The notes below the pieces were generated by a model. It saw only the letters and a program-made list of their open reading frames with translations. It searched no databases and was not told the DNA's origin. From Icerya purchasi (Eukaryota > Arthropoda > Insecta > Hemiptera > Monophlebidae), in NCBI GenBank assembly GCA_039619475.1, contig CM077115.1, positions 135,172,172-135,236,171 on the forward strand: a stretch of DNA of 64,000 bases, read 5' to 3'. The first letter of the stretch is position 1; every line of letters begins with the position of its first letter. Position numbers and translations under genes: made by a program. Positions 43,780-52,552 of the stretch are shown one piece after another.

Positions 43780-45824
43780 TTTCCGTATATTATTTCCAGC
43801 GAATTGCGATGTTCTTAATTTCAAGAAGAATTTTTCCTCTCTTATCGCCAACTATTTTGCTTTCAGTTTTCTGTTTCTGTTGGCGAAGATTCTCTCTCCT
43901 CAACGGTGCCTTGTTGACGACGTTAGAGCATTTTGTTTTTGTGCTATAAACAAAGACCGGATAATTTCCGGGCAAACCTTGTATATTCAAAAAACTTTAG
44001 TTAGGCACGAAGGTGGAAAATCCCAAATGATAATGATGATAGTCCTCAACGATATATTTAATAATCGTTCATAATTTTTGGTGTATATCCACGTAGGTAA
44101 TAATTTTGTAAAGATTTATTGGATAAGGCGCTATGAATCTTGCCTTCTATCATTTTTAATTATAAATTTGAGTTAGATTTTATAGTCCTATTTTAGTTAG
44201 TTACATGATTGCAATAAAAAAAAAGAAGACTGACATGTTGCATCTGATCTTACCGATTCGATTAGTACCCAAAAATTTTATTTTAATAACCTCAAAGATA
44301 TTTTAAAAATTTTCACAGGTTAGTGGTACGTGGGAAAGTAATGAGTTAGCGTTTATGAAAGAAAAATGAAAGTACCTTGTTGCCAGTGAAATAAAATTCT
44401 GAAGTGCCTTTAAGCAAAACCGATATCGGTTTAGAAATATAAAGAACAGTATAACGTAATAAAAATAACGTTCGCACAGGAGAACTGGAATCGGACGATT
44501 CAAAAGAATAAGTCAGCCTGCTCCTTCAAAAGAAAACTTGAAAAATAATCTGCTCTTCCGAACACGATTTCCTCTCACCAACATTCAATTCGTTTTATCA
44601 GCTAACATCGGCCACCAACAAAAAGCACCAATAAACGAGAAAAATTCATTTTTCATCTTCTTCTTTTGCTGATCTCCCAGGTATTGTCAGCTAAACTTTC
44701 CAAAGCCATCAGCACTTTCCTTCTATTCTAACCAACTACTTTCATTTCTTTTGTTTTTTTTTTTTTATTCGGTTTTTAACTTTAGCCTAATTTTCAATTT
44801 TTTGCTTGTTCGATTTATTTTTAAAATACGAAAATATATCCCTTTTTAAGATTCCGTACACATATAATGTACGGAATCCTAATAAGATGGTTCAGGAACG
44901 ACAAGAATATCAAATAAAAATCAATAACTCACGAACGGTTTAACTTGTAAACTTCAAAATCGGATCATTAATTACACTTAAAATTCTCTTTAACACAGTC
45001 TATAACTTCAAGCTAACCCCTGGTCGCAATAAAACCGAAAAAACCGTCAAGAATATATAATATGGAATATAAAATGACCTCGCAAATCACTTAAAAATTC
45101 ATAACCCATCACCAGATATACCTTTAAAAGTTAAATTCAAAATATAAAACAATATATATATATATATATATATTAGACCGGGCCAAAAAATGGGCTATTT
45201 TTTTTTTTTTTGAAAGATATATCGAGAATATCATTCAGAATGATAAAAAAAAAATCGTGAAAATTTGAGCCTTCAATATTAATTTTAAGAGGTCTATCAT
45301 CGCTTTTTTTAAATTTTTATTCATGATTTGATGTTTTACGTTAGAACTGCCAAAACATTGAAATGAAATAATTCATTTTAGCTTATTCTCATATAAAACT
45401 GAATTCCCTACAAAAAAAGTCTGATTGAAAATTTTCGTCAGACAAGCCATTTCCGAGTAATTAAGCTTAATAGATCGATATGTTTTTTCGATTTGACTTT
45501 ATTACTTTGGAATTTTGTTAACTAATGAATCAATGAATATCTAAAAAACACCATGACAGATTCTTGAAGGAAATTTAATGTTCTACAAAAAAAGTCTCTT
45601 AATATTTTTGCCTGTTCGAATTAGTATGCGTGTCATGCAGTAAAAATGCCAGTCATATATAACGTTAAAAGTATATATATAGCAGCCATTACCGTCGTTA
45701 TGTTCTTCAGAAAAACATATAAGTAGAGGTGAAAGTAAAAAATTGTTGAGTAGAAAAAGTATCAATATACTGAAATCGTTGGGTTACACAGTGTTAGTTG
45801 ATTAAACGCAAGCAGTACGTAAAC
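43780..45824. other. No recognised gene; one perfect hairpin
   Basis: GATTCCGTAC and GTACGGAATC form a perfect 10 bp stem with a 9-base loop near 44850-44880. A (TA)n run lies at ~45152-45172. Poly-T runs at 44753-44768 and 45200-45211 may be remnants of retroelement tails. Frames on both strands have no family features. Confidence 0.5.
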
Positions 45825-45838
45825 AACAATGAAACATA
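45825..45838. repeat. Candidate target-site duplication, left (AACAATGAAACATA)
   Basis: Fourteen bases identical to 52008-52021. At the right-hand site this sequence forms the start of the capsid-like relic, so the left copy would be the duplicated start of that gene. Confidence 0.6.
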
Positions 45839-46154
45839 AAAAAAAAAAAAAAAAAAAAATGGGTTATGCCCGAAAACATTACTAAGTAAGAAAATTTATC
45901 TTATTAGTTTGATATTATTAACTTACTACATTCAATCCTCATTTTATTGAAAGTGGTTTATCTGTGCTGCGTTCGTATATTTGCTGATTTTATCGGTGAG
46001 ATCGTTCATTTTACCTCTATTGTATATAATTTCGTCTATTTTATTTTATCGATAAAGCGGATTCGTATTATTATTCTTATCAGTTTTTACTTTTATTATT
46101 ATTAGTAGTATTAGCTTCATCGCTGATATCGCTAATCGTTAACTTTCCTCTCAG

Positions 46155-47360
46155 TTGTTGAATTCAATGCCAGACGCGTCCGACGGGGGAGGTAAGCCTC
46201 CCCCGACTAATTCCCACTCTACTACCAAAACTGCTTCCGATGTAACAAAATCATCGAATAAAATTAAATCATCTGTTAATCATTCTTCACCGTCTTCTTC
46301 TAAATCTGTTTCCACTGCTTCTCTTAATAATAACTCGCAGACAGTGTCCCCGACTGTTGAACAAACAGTCATGGACACTTCATCTGTACATAACATTCCG
46401 TCTAACCCTACTAATACCGATAATCAAATGAAGGCTACCTCCTCTTTAAACGTATTTCCAAACAACTACGAAGGCCAGATCGTTGTTCTTGTTGAGAGCC
46501 TGGAAGACAAGAATATTGCCTATCTCCACCCCATGTCTTTGGCCAGAATGTTTTGTAGAAAAATTAATGGTCTCTCCTCCATTTCTAGGTCAGGAAAAAA
46601 CTTGGTAAAATTAATTTTCACGTCTGTTATCGAAGCCAACAATTTCATCCTTTCGGAAGAATTACACAAAGAATTAAAAATTCGATCATTCATCCCGCAA
46701 TCTCTGCTATTTCGACTTGGTGTAGTCCGTGACGTTCCGTCCAATATTTCTGTTGACGAACTATTGTCCAATTGTTCATCGGAGGTACCCATCTCTAGTA
46801 TTCGTAGGTTGCAGAAAAGGTCCCTCGATAAAGATAATTCCTTTACTCCTATTCCCGTAATAGAAGTTAAGTTTCAGGGCTCCTTCCTTCCTTCCCACAT
46901 CTGCTTCTATGATTATTATCGTGTTAAGGTTGAGCCTTTGATCCGTAGACCCAAATTGTGCCGCAATTGCCTTCGCTTTGGGCACTTCAGCGCTTCTTGT
47001 CGTAGCAAAACCATTTGTTCTTTGTGTGCGGGTGGTCATTCATCTTCGGAATGCACCGTTACGCAACAAAGTGGGCCTTCTTCCTATCTTTGCGTCCACT
47101 GTGGAGAGAATCATTCCGCTTTGGACCCCAACTGTCAAGTCTTTAAAGAACAAGTCAAAATTCAAAAAATAATTAGCTTGCAAAATGTCTCATATTCCGA
47201 GGCAAAAAATATCTGCCAAGCCAAGTTAGTGTCTCCAGCCTTTTCTTTTGCCGAAATTTCAAATTCTTCAAACTTCCCCGCTTTGGCGAATTCCTCTCCT
47301 GCCATCCCTAAGAGGAAACGTCATCCTTTTGTCTTTCTGTTTCTATTTTTATCCTCTTAA
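46155..47360 (+). CDS. I-like ORF1, Gag-like protein with three zinc knuckles
   Basis: An intact 401-codon frame. Residues 1-100 are Ser/Thr/Asn-rich and probably disordered. Residues ~105-270 form the RNA-binding, RRM-like part (IVVLVESLEDKNI, FCRKINGL, LGVVRDVPSNIS, IPVIEVKFQG). Residues ~272-330 hold three Cys/His knuckles: C-x2-C-x4-H-x4-C starting CRNCLRFGH, then CSLCAGGH and CVHCGENH. This is the usual Gag-like architecture of I- and Jockey-type elements, which coats element RNA. The C-terminus is a short basic-hydrophobic tail. The ATG at 46155 is the only in-frame Met near the 5' end (one at 46170 lies four codons after it, MPDAS, and could also be used). Confidence 0.88.
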   Translation: MLNSMPDASDGGGKPPPTNSHSTTKTASDVTKSSNKIKSSVNHSSPSSSKSVSTASLNNNSQTVSPTVEQTVMDTSSVHNIPSNPTNTDNQMKATSSLNVFPNNYEGQIVVLVESLEDKNIAYLHPMSLARMFCRKINGLSSISRSGKNLVKLIFTSVIEANNFILSEELHKELKIRSFIPQSLLFRLGVVRDVPSNISVDELLSNCSSEVPISSIRRLQKRSLDKDNSFTPIPVIEVKFQGSFLPSHICFYDYYRVKVEPLIRRPKLCRNCLRFGHFSASCRSKTICSLCAGGHSSSECTVTQQSGPSSYLCVHCGENHSALDPNCQVFKEQVKIQKIISLQNVSYSEAKNICQAKLVSPAFSFAEISNSSNFPALANSSPAIPKRKRHPFVFLFLFLSS

Positions 47361-47425
47361 ATGATGCTATTGATTTCTTCATTCACCTCAGTCTCAACGC
47401 AATTTTTCATAATGCGCCTCATCGC

Positions 47426-48145
47426 TTGCCGCTTTCTCGGCTGTTCACACATAATAAGTTATATTTTTTACCCTACGTCTTTCTTGTCAACTTTTTTCTA
47501 GCGTTCCTTGGGTGTTGCTTGCCTCCTTTAACTAGGTTGGTTGATAGCATACCAGGACCCATTTGCAAGGATTTATTTGAGCGATGGGAGCTTTCTATTT
47601 TTATTTCCTTTTATAATTTTCTTTTAGCGTTCCTTGGGTGTTGCTTGCCTCCTTTAACTAGGTTGGTTGATAGCATACCAGGACCCATTCGCAAGGATTT
47701 ATTTGAGCGATGGAAGCTTCTTGTTCCTTTTCTAAAATTTTACACAGCGTTCCTTTGGTGTTGCTTGCCTCTTTTAATTAAGTTGGTTGATAGCATACAA
47801 GGTCCCAGACGCAATGATTGCTTTGAGCGATGGGTGCTGTTATATTATGCCTACTGGCATGTCTATTATAATATTCTTCTGCGACACCGGCCTCATTATA
47901 ATTTACTCGAGCGGTGGATCTTTTCACCTTTGCCTACACTTCCCATAAATCTTTCCTCAGTTGCGTTATTCTGTGGCGAACACCTTCTCCCTTTTCTCAT
48001 TTCCTATTGTCCCAATCTTCCTCTACTACTGCTTCAGCCTTCTAAGTTTTTTCTTCTCTTCTTACTCTCCTCTCTTCAATCTTCCATTTTATTCCCTAAG
48101 TTGATGGCCAATAACTTGGTTCCCTACAATGTTTCCGAAACTTAA
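47426..48145 (+). CDS. Repeat-built open frame between ORF1 and ORF2
   Basis: A 239-codon frame spanning three near-identical units and a degenerate fourth. Each unit encodes about 40 residues with F-L-G-C-C-L-P-P-L-T-R-L-V-D-S-I and G-P-x-x-K-D-L-F-E-R-W. Unit lengths are 126 and 120 bp, so the frame is preserved. The degenerate fourth unit keeps L-L-E-R-W. Units are hydrophobic with paired Cys and might be membrane-associated. The frame ends at TAA 48143-48145, 17 bases past the ORF2 ATG at 48129, the kind of overlap that permits coupled translation. I recognise no family. Alternatively the repeat is a noncoding spacer whose open frame is accidental; the multiple-of-three periods argue mildly for coding. 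Confidence 0.5.
   Translation: MPLSRLFTHNKLYFLPYVFLVNFFLAFLGCCLPPLTRLVDSIPGPICKDLFERWELSIFISFYNFLLAFLGCCLPPLTRLVDSIPGPIRKDLFERWKLLVPFLKFYTAFLWCCLPLLIKLVDSIQGPRRNDCFERWVLLYYAYWHVYYNILLRHRPHYNLLERWIFSPLPTLPINLSSVALFCGEHLLPFLISYCPNLPLLLLQPSKFFLLFLLSSLQSSILFPKLMANNLVPYNVSET
47501..47838 (+). repeat. Tandem repeat, three units of 120-126 bp
   Basis: GCGTTCCTTGGGTGTTGC starts at 47501, 47627 and (with one change) 47747; each unit ends TTTGAGCGATGG. Units 1 and 2 are nearly identical, unit 3 more diverged, and a trace of a fourth (GAGCGGTGG) lies near 47910. Confidence 0.95.
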
Positions 48146-51100
48146 AATCCTTCAGTGGAACTGCCGAAGCCTTAGGGCTAACAAACCCTCTCTTGAGAGG
48201 CTGTTAGATCAACATAATATTAATATTGCTTTGCTTTCTGAAACATGGCTAAAAAGCTCATCTGACCTTCATTTCAAGGGATTCTCCCTTATTAGTTCTA
48301 ACCGCGTGGACGGTTATGGAGGCGCAGCTATCCTAATTAGAAATGACATCGTATTTCTTACTCATAACAACTTCCAACCGTCCTTTCCTCCCAACCCTCC
48401 TTTCCCCAATCTAGTTCACGTTTCAATTCCTAATGATTCTGGTAACCCACTTAACATCATCTCCGCTTATTTCCCTCCTAATTTTGATTTACGCGATTTT
48501 CCGTTTCCTACTTTCATTAACTCTCTTTCGACTCCCTTTATTATAGGCGGAGACTGGAATGCTCACTCACCTTTCTGGGGTTGCACTAACTATAATAATA
48601 ATGGTGCAATCCTAGAAAATTTCATTCTTCAAAATGATCTATTTCTCCTTAATGACGGTACACCCACCTGTGTCAGCAACCCTCTAGCTCCTAGTTCCAT
48701 TGATCTATCTTTTACATCTCCCAATCTTGGTTTTAGCTGCTCATGGAACACTCTGGATGGAACTTTTGGAAGCGACCATGTTCCCATCATCATTTCCTTA
48801 AATCAGTTTTCTCATTCTACTCTGAATAATCCTACTCAATCTCATAGATGGGTTCTCTCTAAGATAGACTGGCCCATCTTTCGTTCCTACGTTGACTCTT
48901 CACTGTCTCTAATTCCTTCGCATTTAAATCCATCTTCTCAATACGACCTTTTTATGGAATCTATTTCCAACGCCTTAACTCTTTCTTCTCCTCCTGCTCA
49001 GCTTCCTACACATAAAAGGTCCAAATTTGTTTCCTCTGTGTGGTGGAACCAAGAGTGCAAAGTTGCCTTTGATCGAAGTTTATCCACCTTTAGAACATTC
49101 CGTTCCTGTCCTAATCTCTCCAATTTTCTCGCTCACAAAAGTGCCAATGCCAAAGCTAGGTATACTCTTAAAACGGCAAAAAAGAACTCGTGGAGAAATT
49201 TCTGCTCCGCTTTCTCCCGTTCCACTCCTCTCACTCACATTTGGAAAATGGCGAAGACTTTCAAATCTTCTTCAGCTCAACATCTTTCAAATCATATCCT
49301 GTCTCCGGACAAATTAATTCCATTTATGAATTCCTTAGCTCCTTGTTACGTTCCTAGCTTCCAAGAATCCTGTCGCATACCGGTTCCCCTCACCTCCTCT
49401 CATTTCCTACTCACTCCTTTTACCTACACTGAATTGGAAGCTGCCTTACGTAATTCTTCTAATTCTTCTCCTGGTAAAGACGGAATTCCCTTTCTCGTAC
49501 TAAAAAGTCTCTCTGATTCCGCTCTTCGTTTCCTCTTAAATTTATTCAATTCATTTCTCTCGTCTGGTTCTACTCCATCTGTTTGGAATATTTTCATTGT
49601 TGTCCCGATCCCAAAACCTAACTCCTCCTCTCTTCGACCAATCTCACTTGCTCCCTGTGCCAGAAAGCTGTTTGAAAGTATAATTAATAGACGGCTAATT
49701 TGGTGGCTTGAGCACAATAAAGTATTGCCAAATAATATGTTTGGATTTCGCCCTGGACGCGGCCCTCCCGATTGTATCAGTACTTTCTTGTCAGATGTGT
49801 ATTTATCTTTTATCAACAAAAAATTCCTCATTGCTTCCTTCGTCGATGTCTCTGCTGCCTTCGATAATGTCCACCTTCCCACCCTATTCGATTCCATGCT
49901 CTCCTTGAATATTACACCCTTCTTCTCTGCTCTTGTCATTAGCCTTTTCCAATCTAGGACTATCTTTCTCTCTTCTCCGCTCGAACCTATTTCTAGACTG
50001 GTCTTTCATGGACTACCGCAGGGCTCTTGTCTAAGTCCAACCCTTTTTAACATTTACCTTATAAAAACTGCTTCTCTGTCAACAATCTCCTCTTCCCTTT
50101 TTTTTGCTACCGACATCCTCATTTACTCCACCCATCGTAGTATCTCCACCGCTAATTCCCAGCTGCAACATTACTTAACGATTTTGGAAAGCGCTTTATC
50201 TAATATTCATCTGTCTATCTCTCCAACGAAATCCTCTGCTGTTGTCTTTACTCTTCGTCCTTTTGACCCCTACTTAGTTAGTCTTTCCTTAAATAGTAAT
50301 CCGATCCCCCTGGCTAACCATTTCCGTTACTTAGGAGTATTTTTGGATAGCCGTCTTTCGTTCCACAAGCATATTAACTATATATACGTGTCATCACTAA
50401 AAAGGCTCAACCTTATTAAGTCCCTTTCACATACGAACTGGGGAGGTGATCCGTGCATTTTGCTCATGTTCTACAAATCCTGTATCCGTTCTATTCTAGA
50501 TTATTGCTGTTTTATTTATGGTAACTCTTCCAGGTCTTTGCTCTCCAAGCTCGATCGCGTCCAAAATACTTGCCTCCGCCTCTGTCTTGGAGCTCAGAAA
50601 TCTTCTCCTATCCCTGCTATTCAAGCGGAAACCCACATTCCTCCACTCTTTATTCGGCGTTCCTATTTGGGCTACCGCTTCCTTATTAAACGTCTTCCTA
50701 TCTCCTCTTCCTCACTTATTCCTTCTTATTCCCTCATTCTACAGGATTGGCGATTTAGTGCCAATAAAACACCAATTCTGTCTCTTATTTCTACTCGACT
50801 CCTTCAATTTTTACCATACATTCACACTTGCGATAAGCTCCCATATTTTTCTTTTAACTTTTCCTCCTTTCTTCATCCAATTAATTGCTTTTACTCTTCT
50901 GCTCCCCCTACAGCCGTTCTGCATCACGCCGTTAGATCGGAATTTTTACATACCTTAAACTCCCACTATTCTAACCACGTTACAATCTACACGGACGGTT
51001 CCAAGAGCCCAAGTGGAGTTGGTGCAGCCTTTCTTTGTCCTTCATTAAATCACTCTGAGTCCTTTAAACTTCCTTCTTTCTGTTCGACTTTCTGTGCCGA

Positions 51101-51869
51101 GTCTATTGCTATCCTCCATGCACTTTTCTTCATCAGATCTTCGAAGGTCTCTCGTAATTTCCTTATTCTATCAGACTCTCAAAGCGTGCTACAGGCTGTT
51201 GCATCTCCTCTGCCTCCCCACTCGACTGATTATGTAATCCTTTTTATACGTTCCTTGATCCATGACCTCTTTCTTTTTTGTGCAATCGAGGTTAATTTCC
51301 TTTGGATCCCTAGCCATTCTGGAATAGAAGGAAATGAGTCAGTTGACTTATTAGCTCGGCGAGCTTCTTCTTCCGGCAGGTTCCTTACTACTTTTCCATC
51401 CGTCAATATTAATCTTCTGTCCTCTGCAGCGCACAACCAATTATGGTTTAACTCCTACTACTCCTCATTCTCAAACCCGGATTCCTTTTACTTGTCCATC
51501 CAGCCTTCTCTTCCTTTCTGTTCCTGGTTTCTTGACTTCCCTTTTATGCGTCGCTCCAGCATCTCGGCAATATGCCGCCTCCGCTTTGGGCACAGCTGGC
51601 TTCCCTCGTCGCTTTTCCGATTCTCTCTCGCGGCATCTCCGTATTGTCCTTTACATCCTCTTAACAGTCAACATGTATGTGATCCTGATCACATAATGTT
51701 CGAATGTTCATCACTTTCATCTGAACAATCTTCCTTTTACTCCTCTCTCTTATCAAACAATGTTCCTACTCCCTATTGTGCTGCATTTATTCTTTCCCTT
51801 CCTTCTCCTTCTGTCATCCAGGCGCTTGATACATTCTTGTTGAATGTTTCACGCCTCATAAAAATCTGA
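48129..51869 (+). CDS. I-like ORF2 polyprotein (APE endonuclease, RT, RNase H)
   Basis: An uninterrupted 1246-codon frame. Endonuclease at residues 1-230: ILQWNCRS, LLSETW, GGDWNAHSPFWG, SFTSPN and GSDHVPIIIS, with the expected catalytic N, E, D-N and D-H. RT at ~440-760: SPGKDGIPF, RPISLAPCARKLFE, FGFRPGRG, SFVDVSAAFDNV and GLPQGSCLSPTLFN. The catalytic box reads FATD instead of FADD: Thr at residue 661 (ACC, 50109-50111) replaces the first Asp. RNase H at ~950-1080 has YTDGSK, FCAESIAI, LSDSQS and GNESVDLLARR, with all four acidic residues kept. A C-terminal Cys/His motif ends with DPDHIMFEC. Unless the Thr is an error, the RT should be inactive. Confidence 0.92.
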   Translation: MFPKLKILQWNCRSLRANKPSLERLLDQHNINIALLSETWLKSSSDLHFKGFSLISSNRVDGYGGAAILIRNDIVFLTHNNFQPSFPPNPPFPNLVHVSIPNDSGNPLNIISAYFPPNFDLRDFPFPTFINSLSTPFIIGGDWNAHSPFWGCTNYNNNGAILENFILQNDLFLLNDGTPTCVSNPLAPSSIDLSFTSPNLGFSCSWNTLDGTFGSDHVPIIISLNQFSHSTLNNPTQSHRWVLSKIDWPIFRSYVDSSLSLIPSHLNPSSQYDLFMESISNALTLSSPPAQLPTHKRSKFVSSVWWNQECKVAFDRSLSTFRTFRSCPNLSNFLAHKSANAKARYTLKTAKKNSWRNFCSAFSRSTPLTHIWKMAKTFKSSSAQHLSNHILSPDKLIPFMNSLAPCYVPSFQESCRIPVPLTSSHFLLTPFTYTELEAALRNSSNSSPGKDGIPFLVLKSLSDSALRFLLNLFNSFLSSGSTPSVWNIFIVVPIPKPNSSSLRPISLAPCARKLFESIINRRLIWWLEHNKVLPNNMFGFRPGRGPPDCISTFLSDVYLSFINKKFLIASFVDVSAAFDNVHLPTLFDSMLSLNITPFFSALVISLFQSRTIFLSSPLEPISRLVFHGLPQGSCLSPTLFNIYLIKTASLSTISSSLFFATDILIYSTHRSISTANSQLQHYLTILESALSNIHLSISPTKSSAVVFTLRPFDPYLVSLSLNSNPIPLANHFRYLGVFLDSRLSFHKHINYIYVSSLKRLNLIKSLSHTNWGGDPCILLMFYKSCIRSILDYCCFIYGNSSRSLLSKLDRVQNTCLRLCLGAQKSSPIPAIQAETHIPPLFIRRSYLGYRFLIKRLPISSSSLIPSYSLILQDWRFSANKTPILSLISTRLLQFLPYIHTCDKLPYFSFNFSSFLHPINCFYSSAPPTAVLHHAVRSEFLHTLNSHYSNHVTIYTDGSKSPSGVGAAFLCPSLNHSESFKLPSFCSTFCAESIAILHALFFIRSSKVSRNFLILSDSQSVLQAVASPLPPHSTDYVILFIRSLIHDLFLFCAIEVNFLWIPSHSGIEGNESVDLLARRASSSGRFLTTFPSVNINLLSSAAHNQLWFNSYYSSFSNPDSFYLSIQPSLPFCSWFLDFPFMRRSSISAICRLRFGHSWLPSSLFRFSLAASPYCPLHPLNSQHVCDPDHIMFECSSLSSEQSSFYSSLLSNNVPTPYCAAFILSLPSPSVIQALDTFLLNVSRLIKI

Positions 51870-51925
51870 TTTTTTCTCTATTCCCATTTCTTGGGCTAAT
51901 GTCCTCGCTGACGAACCCATAGTAA

Positions 51926-51930
<5 letters not shown>

Positions 51931-51957
<27 letters not shown>
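51931..51957 (+). other. A-tail of the I-like element
   Basis: A run of about 27 A residues follows a 60 bp 3' UTR. It marks the 3' end of the retrotransposed RNA. Confidence 0.85.
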
Positions 51958-52007
51958 CTTACTTTTTTATATATTTAACAAACAGTATGAAAAAAGATTC
52001 TTCATTA

Positions 52008-52021
52008 AACAATGAAACATA
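52008..52021. repeat. Candidate target-site duplication, right (AACAATGAAACATA)
   Basis: Identical to 45825-45838. It contains the apparent ATG (52012-52014) of the capsid-like relic. Confidence 0.6.
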
Positions 52022-52552
52022 TTTTAGAGATTGATTCGGCTAATGCGATTGTCGATGAAAGTTTGGTCTTAGTGACGAAATAAGAATTCCGATACAACAA
52101 AAAATGTTATTACTCTACCGTCAGAAAGTTGTCTAGTACTGCAAGGCACTGTCTCCGGCCCGGTGAATTTTTCAATGAACTGTCCACTATTTTTATTCTC
52201 AGAATTATGGTACGAAATTAATGGAACTACAGTGGAATGTATACGTTATCCTGGAGTTACATCTCTCACACGCGAATTATTATGTTCAGAAAATATAAAT
52301 TGCGACTGTAATTACAGTACTTGTGCCTTAAATACAGCTGAACTACAAAGTTTTACACGGGAGACGAGACATATTATTGATCCATCAACTTCATCAATGG
52401 AAGCTACAACAGCTGTAGCCGCAGAGCTAGAATTTCAATTTATTATTCCTTTACGATACATTTTCGGATTTGCAGAGGACTATAGACGCGCAATTATACA
52501 CGCAACTCAAGAACTTGTGTTATTGAGGGGAGACAATGACAAGAACGTTTTT
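52012..52552 (+). pseudogene. Capsid-like gene of a Polinton/adinto-type element, truncated and frameshifted
   Basis: An ATG at 52012 opens a short frame that stops at 52072; the main reading continues one frame over from about 52076 and stays open to 52672. Readable blocks are SDEIRIPIQQ, TLPSESCLVLQG, FLFSELWYEINGT, FIIPLRYIFGFAEDYRRAI and ELVLLRGDND. These recall, from memory, the F54H12.2-like double-jelly-roll capsid-like proteins carried by arthropod DNA-virus-like elements; they would form virion shells. Only the N-terminal part (about 180 residues) remains: from ~52553 the sequence belongs to a minus-strand retroelement. The frameshift, the 3' loss and the retroelement insertion at its start codon all mark it as dead. 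Confidence 0.55.

Larger units (their letters stand above)
45839..52007 (+). mobile_element. I-like non-LTR retrotransposon with three open frames
   Basis: Contains a leader, ORF1 (46155-47360), a repeat-built frame (47426-48145), ORF2 (48129-51869), a short 3' UTR and an A-tail at about 51931-51957. The 14 bp flanking duplication places the ends at 45839 and 52007. However, 50 bp of other sequence lies between the A-tail and the right duplication, and an A-run (45838-45860) opens the left end; the duplication may instead belong to a small earlier insertion that this element entered. The coding strand is rich in C and T. RNase H plus APE endonuclease and a zinc-knuckle ORF1 place it in the I group. 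Confidence 0.85.

Noticed and set aside
44845..44885. Hairpin as a bacterial-type terminator
   Set aside because: A perfect 10 bp stem is present, but the setting is eukaryotic and no gene ends nearby.
47504..47860. CRISPR-like array
   Set aside because: Units of 120-126 bp repeat in full without spacers, in a retrotransposon of a eukaryotic genome.
49424..49939. 171-codon frame antisense to ORF2
   Set aside because: Shadow of the RT-coding strand; the sense frame has all RT motifs.
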